DNA of 64,000 bases from Marivita cryptomonadis (GTDB lineage: Bacteria; Pseudomonadota; Alphaproteobacteria; Rhodobacterales; Rhodobacteraceae). The notes below the pieces were generated by a model. It did no database searches, had not been told where the DNA came from, and worked only from the letters and a program-made list of their open reading frames with translations. Of the stretch, positions 63,954 through 64,000 are shown piece by piece. The stretch is from contig NZ_JFKD01000010.1 in NCBI RefSeq assembly GCF_002115725.1, positions 1-64,000 of the forward strand, written 5' to 3'. How positions within the stretch are numbered: the stretch's first letter is position 1; each line of letters opens with the position of its first letter. A program made the translations under genes and the position numbers.

Positions 63954-64000
63954 ATGAACTCCCACACCCCCAATATACGCGCCTCAATTCAACCCCTTGA
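63954..64000 (+). CDS. Possible start of a gene cut by the right edge
   Basis: ATG 63954 opens a frame, MNSHTPNIRASIQPL, that runs off the window. Only 15 codons are seen, so the product cannot be named. The AT-richer CTACATCTCGTGGC just before it has no clear ribosome binding site. Apart from this the right edge holds nothing I can support. Confidence 0.3.
   Translation, partial: MNSHTPNIRASIQPL

Noticed and set aside
1-64000. CRISPR arrays, tRNA or rRNA genes, insertion sequences, prophage or integrase genes
   Set aside because: I saw no regularly spaced repeats, no tRNA-like cloverleaf with a TTCGA loop in the gaps, and no transposase, integrase or phage structural protein. A proper search with tRNA and IS tools would be more sensitive.

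Overview
The window looks like chromosomal DNA of a marine alphaproteobacterium of the Rhodobacteraceae (Roseobacter type). The reasons are the G+C-rich codon usage, the gpmI-envC-ctpA-rppH order, the succinylase branch of diaminopimelate synthesis (dapD, dapE, asd), the Hint-domain proteins typical of roseobacters, and many short-overlap operons. This placement is inference from gene content; there is no rRNA gene to confirm it. Coding density is very high. No gap exceeds about 270 bases, and I see no tRNA, rRNA, CRISPR array, insertion sequence or prophage.

Bases 1-15180 are an accessory natural-product region on the + strand. A glycoside-hydrolase-like protein cut by the window edge and a family 2 glycosyltransferase come first. 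They are followed by a tight four-gene operon: a type I polyketide synthase (KS-AT-KR-DH-ACP-TE), a second family 2 glycosyltransferase, an unusual NRPS (formyltransferase, remnant condensation domain, adenylation domain with a luciferase-like monooxygenase inserted, PCP), and a membrane-anchored SGNH-type hydrolase. The simplest reading is a two-protein assembly line. The NRPS would load and N-formylate (and perhaps oxidise) an amino acid, the PKS would add one ketide unit, the thioesterase would release it, and the glycosyltransferase and SGNH enzyme would tailor it.

Bases 15200-25400 are an exopolysaccharide region. It holds a Wzz-type chain-length protein and a CpsD-type tyrosine kinase gene facing each other, then a leftward five-gene operon (Gfo/Idh oxidoreductase, SDR epimerase, GT4, GT2, and a fused Gfo/Idh-SDR protein) and a divergent WecG/TagA-type glycosyltransferase. 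Two of these transcripts share an 11-base motif at nearly the same distance from the start codon. Because this region adjoins the PKS/NRPS operon, the small molecule may be linked to the surface polysaccharide, but that is speculative.

Bases 25390-29730 hold a YnjBCD-type ABC importer with a divergent YnjF-type CDP-alcohol phosphatidyltransferase. Bases 29890-44290 are mainly housekeeping: gpmI-envC-ctpA, rppH, a metallo-hydrolase, a transglutaminase-like protein, a flavodoxin-fold oxidoreductase, a lytic transglycosylase, a WYL regulator divergent from a GST, rnr, a GNAT acetyltransferase and dapE.

Bases 44500-64000 carry a coupled pair of Hint-domain proteins, a rhodanese, dapD, a threonine dehydratase-like enzyme, a LOG-family protein, a membrane alpha/beta hydrolase, asd, a beta-carbonic anhydrase, a leucyl aminopeptidase with an NlpC/P60 peptidase, an MFS transporter, an ornithine cyclodeaminase-like protein, a YaiI-type protein, S-formylglutathione hydrolase, an AEC transporter, and a 60-residue tail-anchored coiled-coil protein near the right edge.
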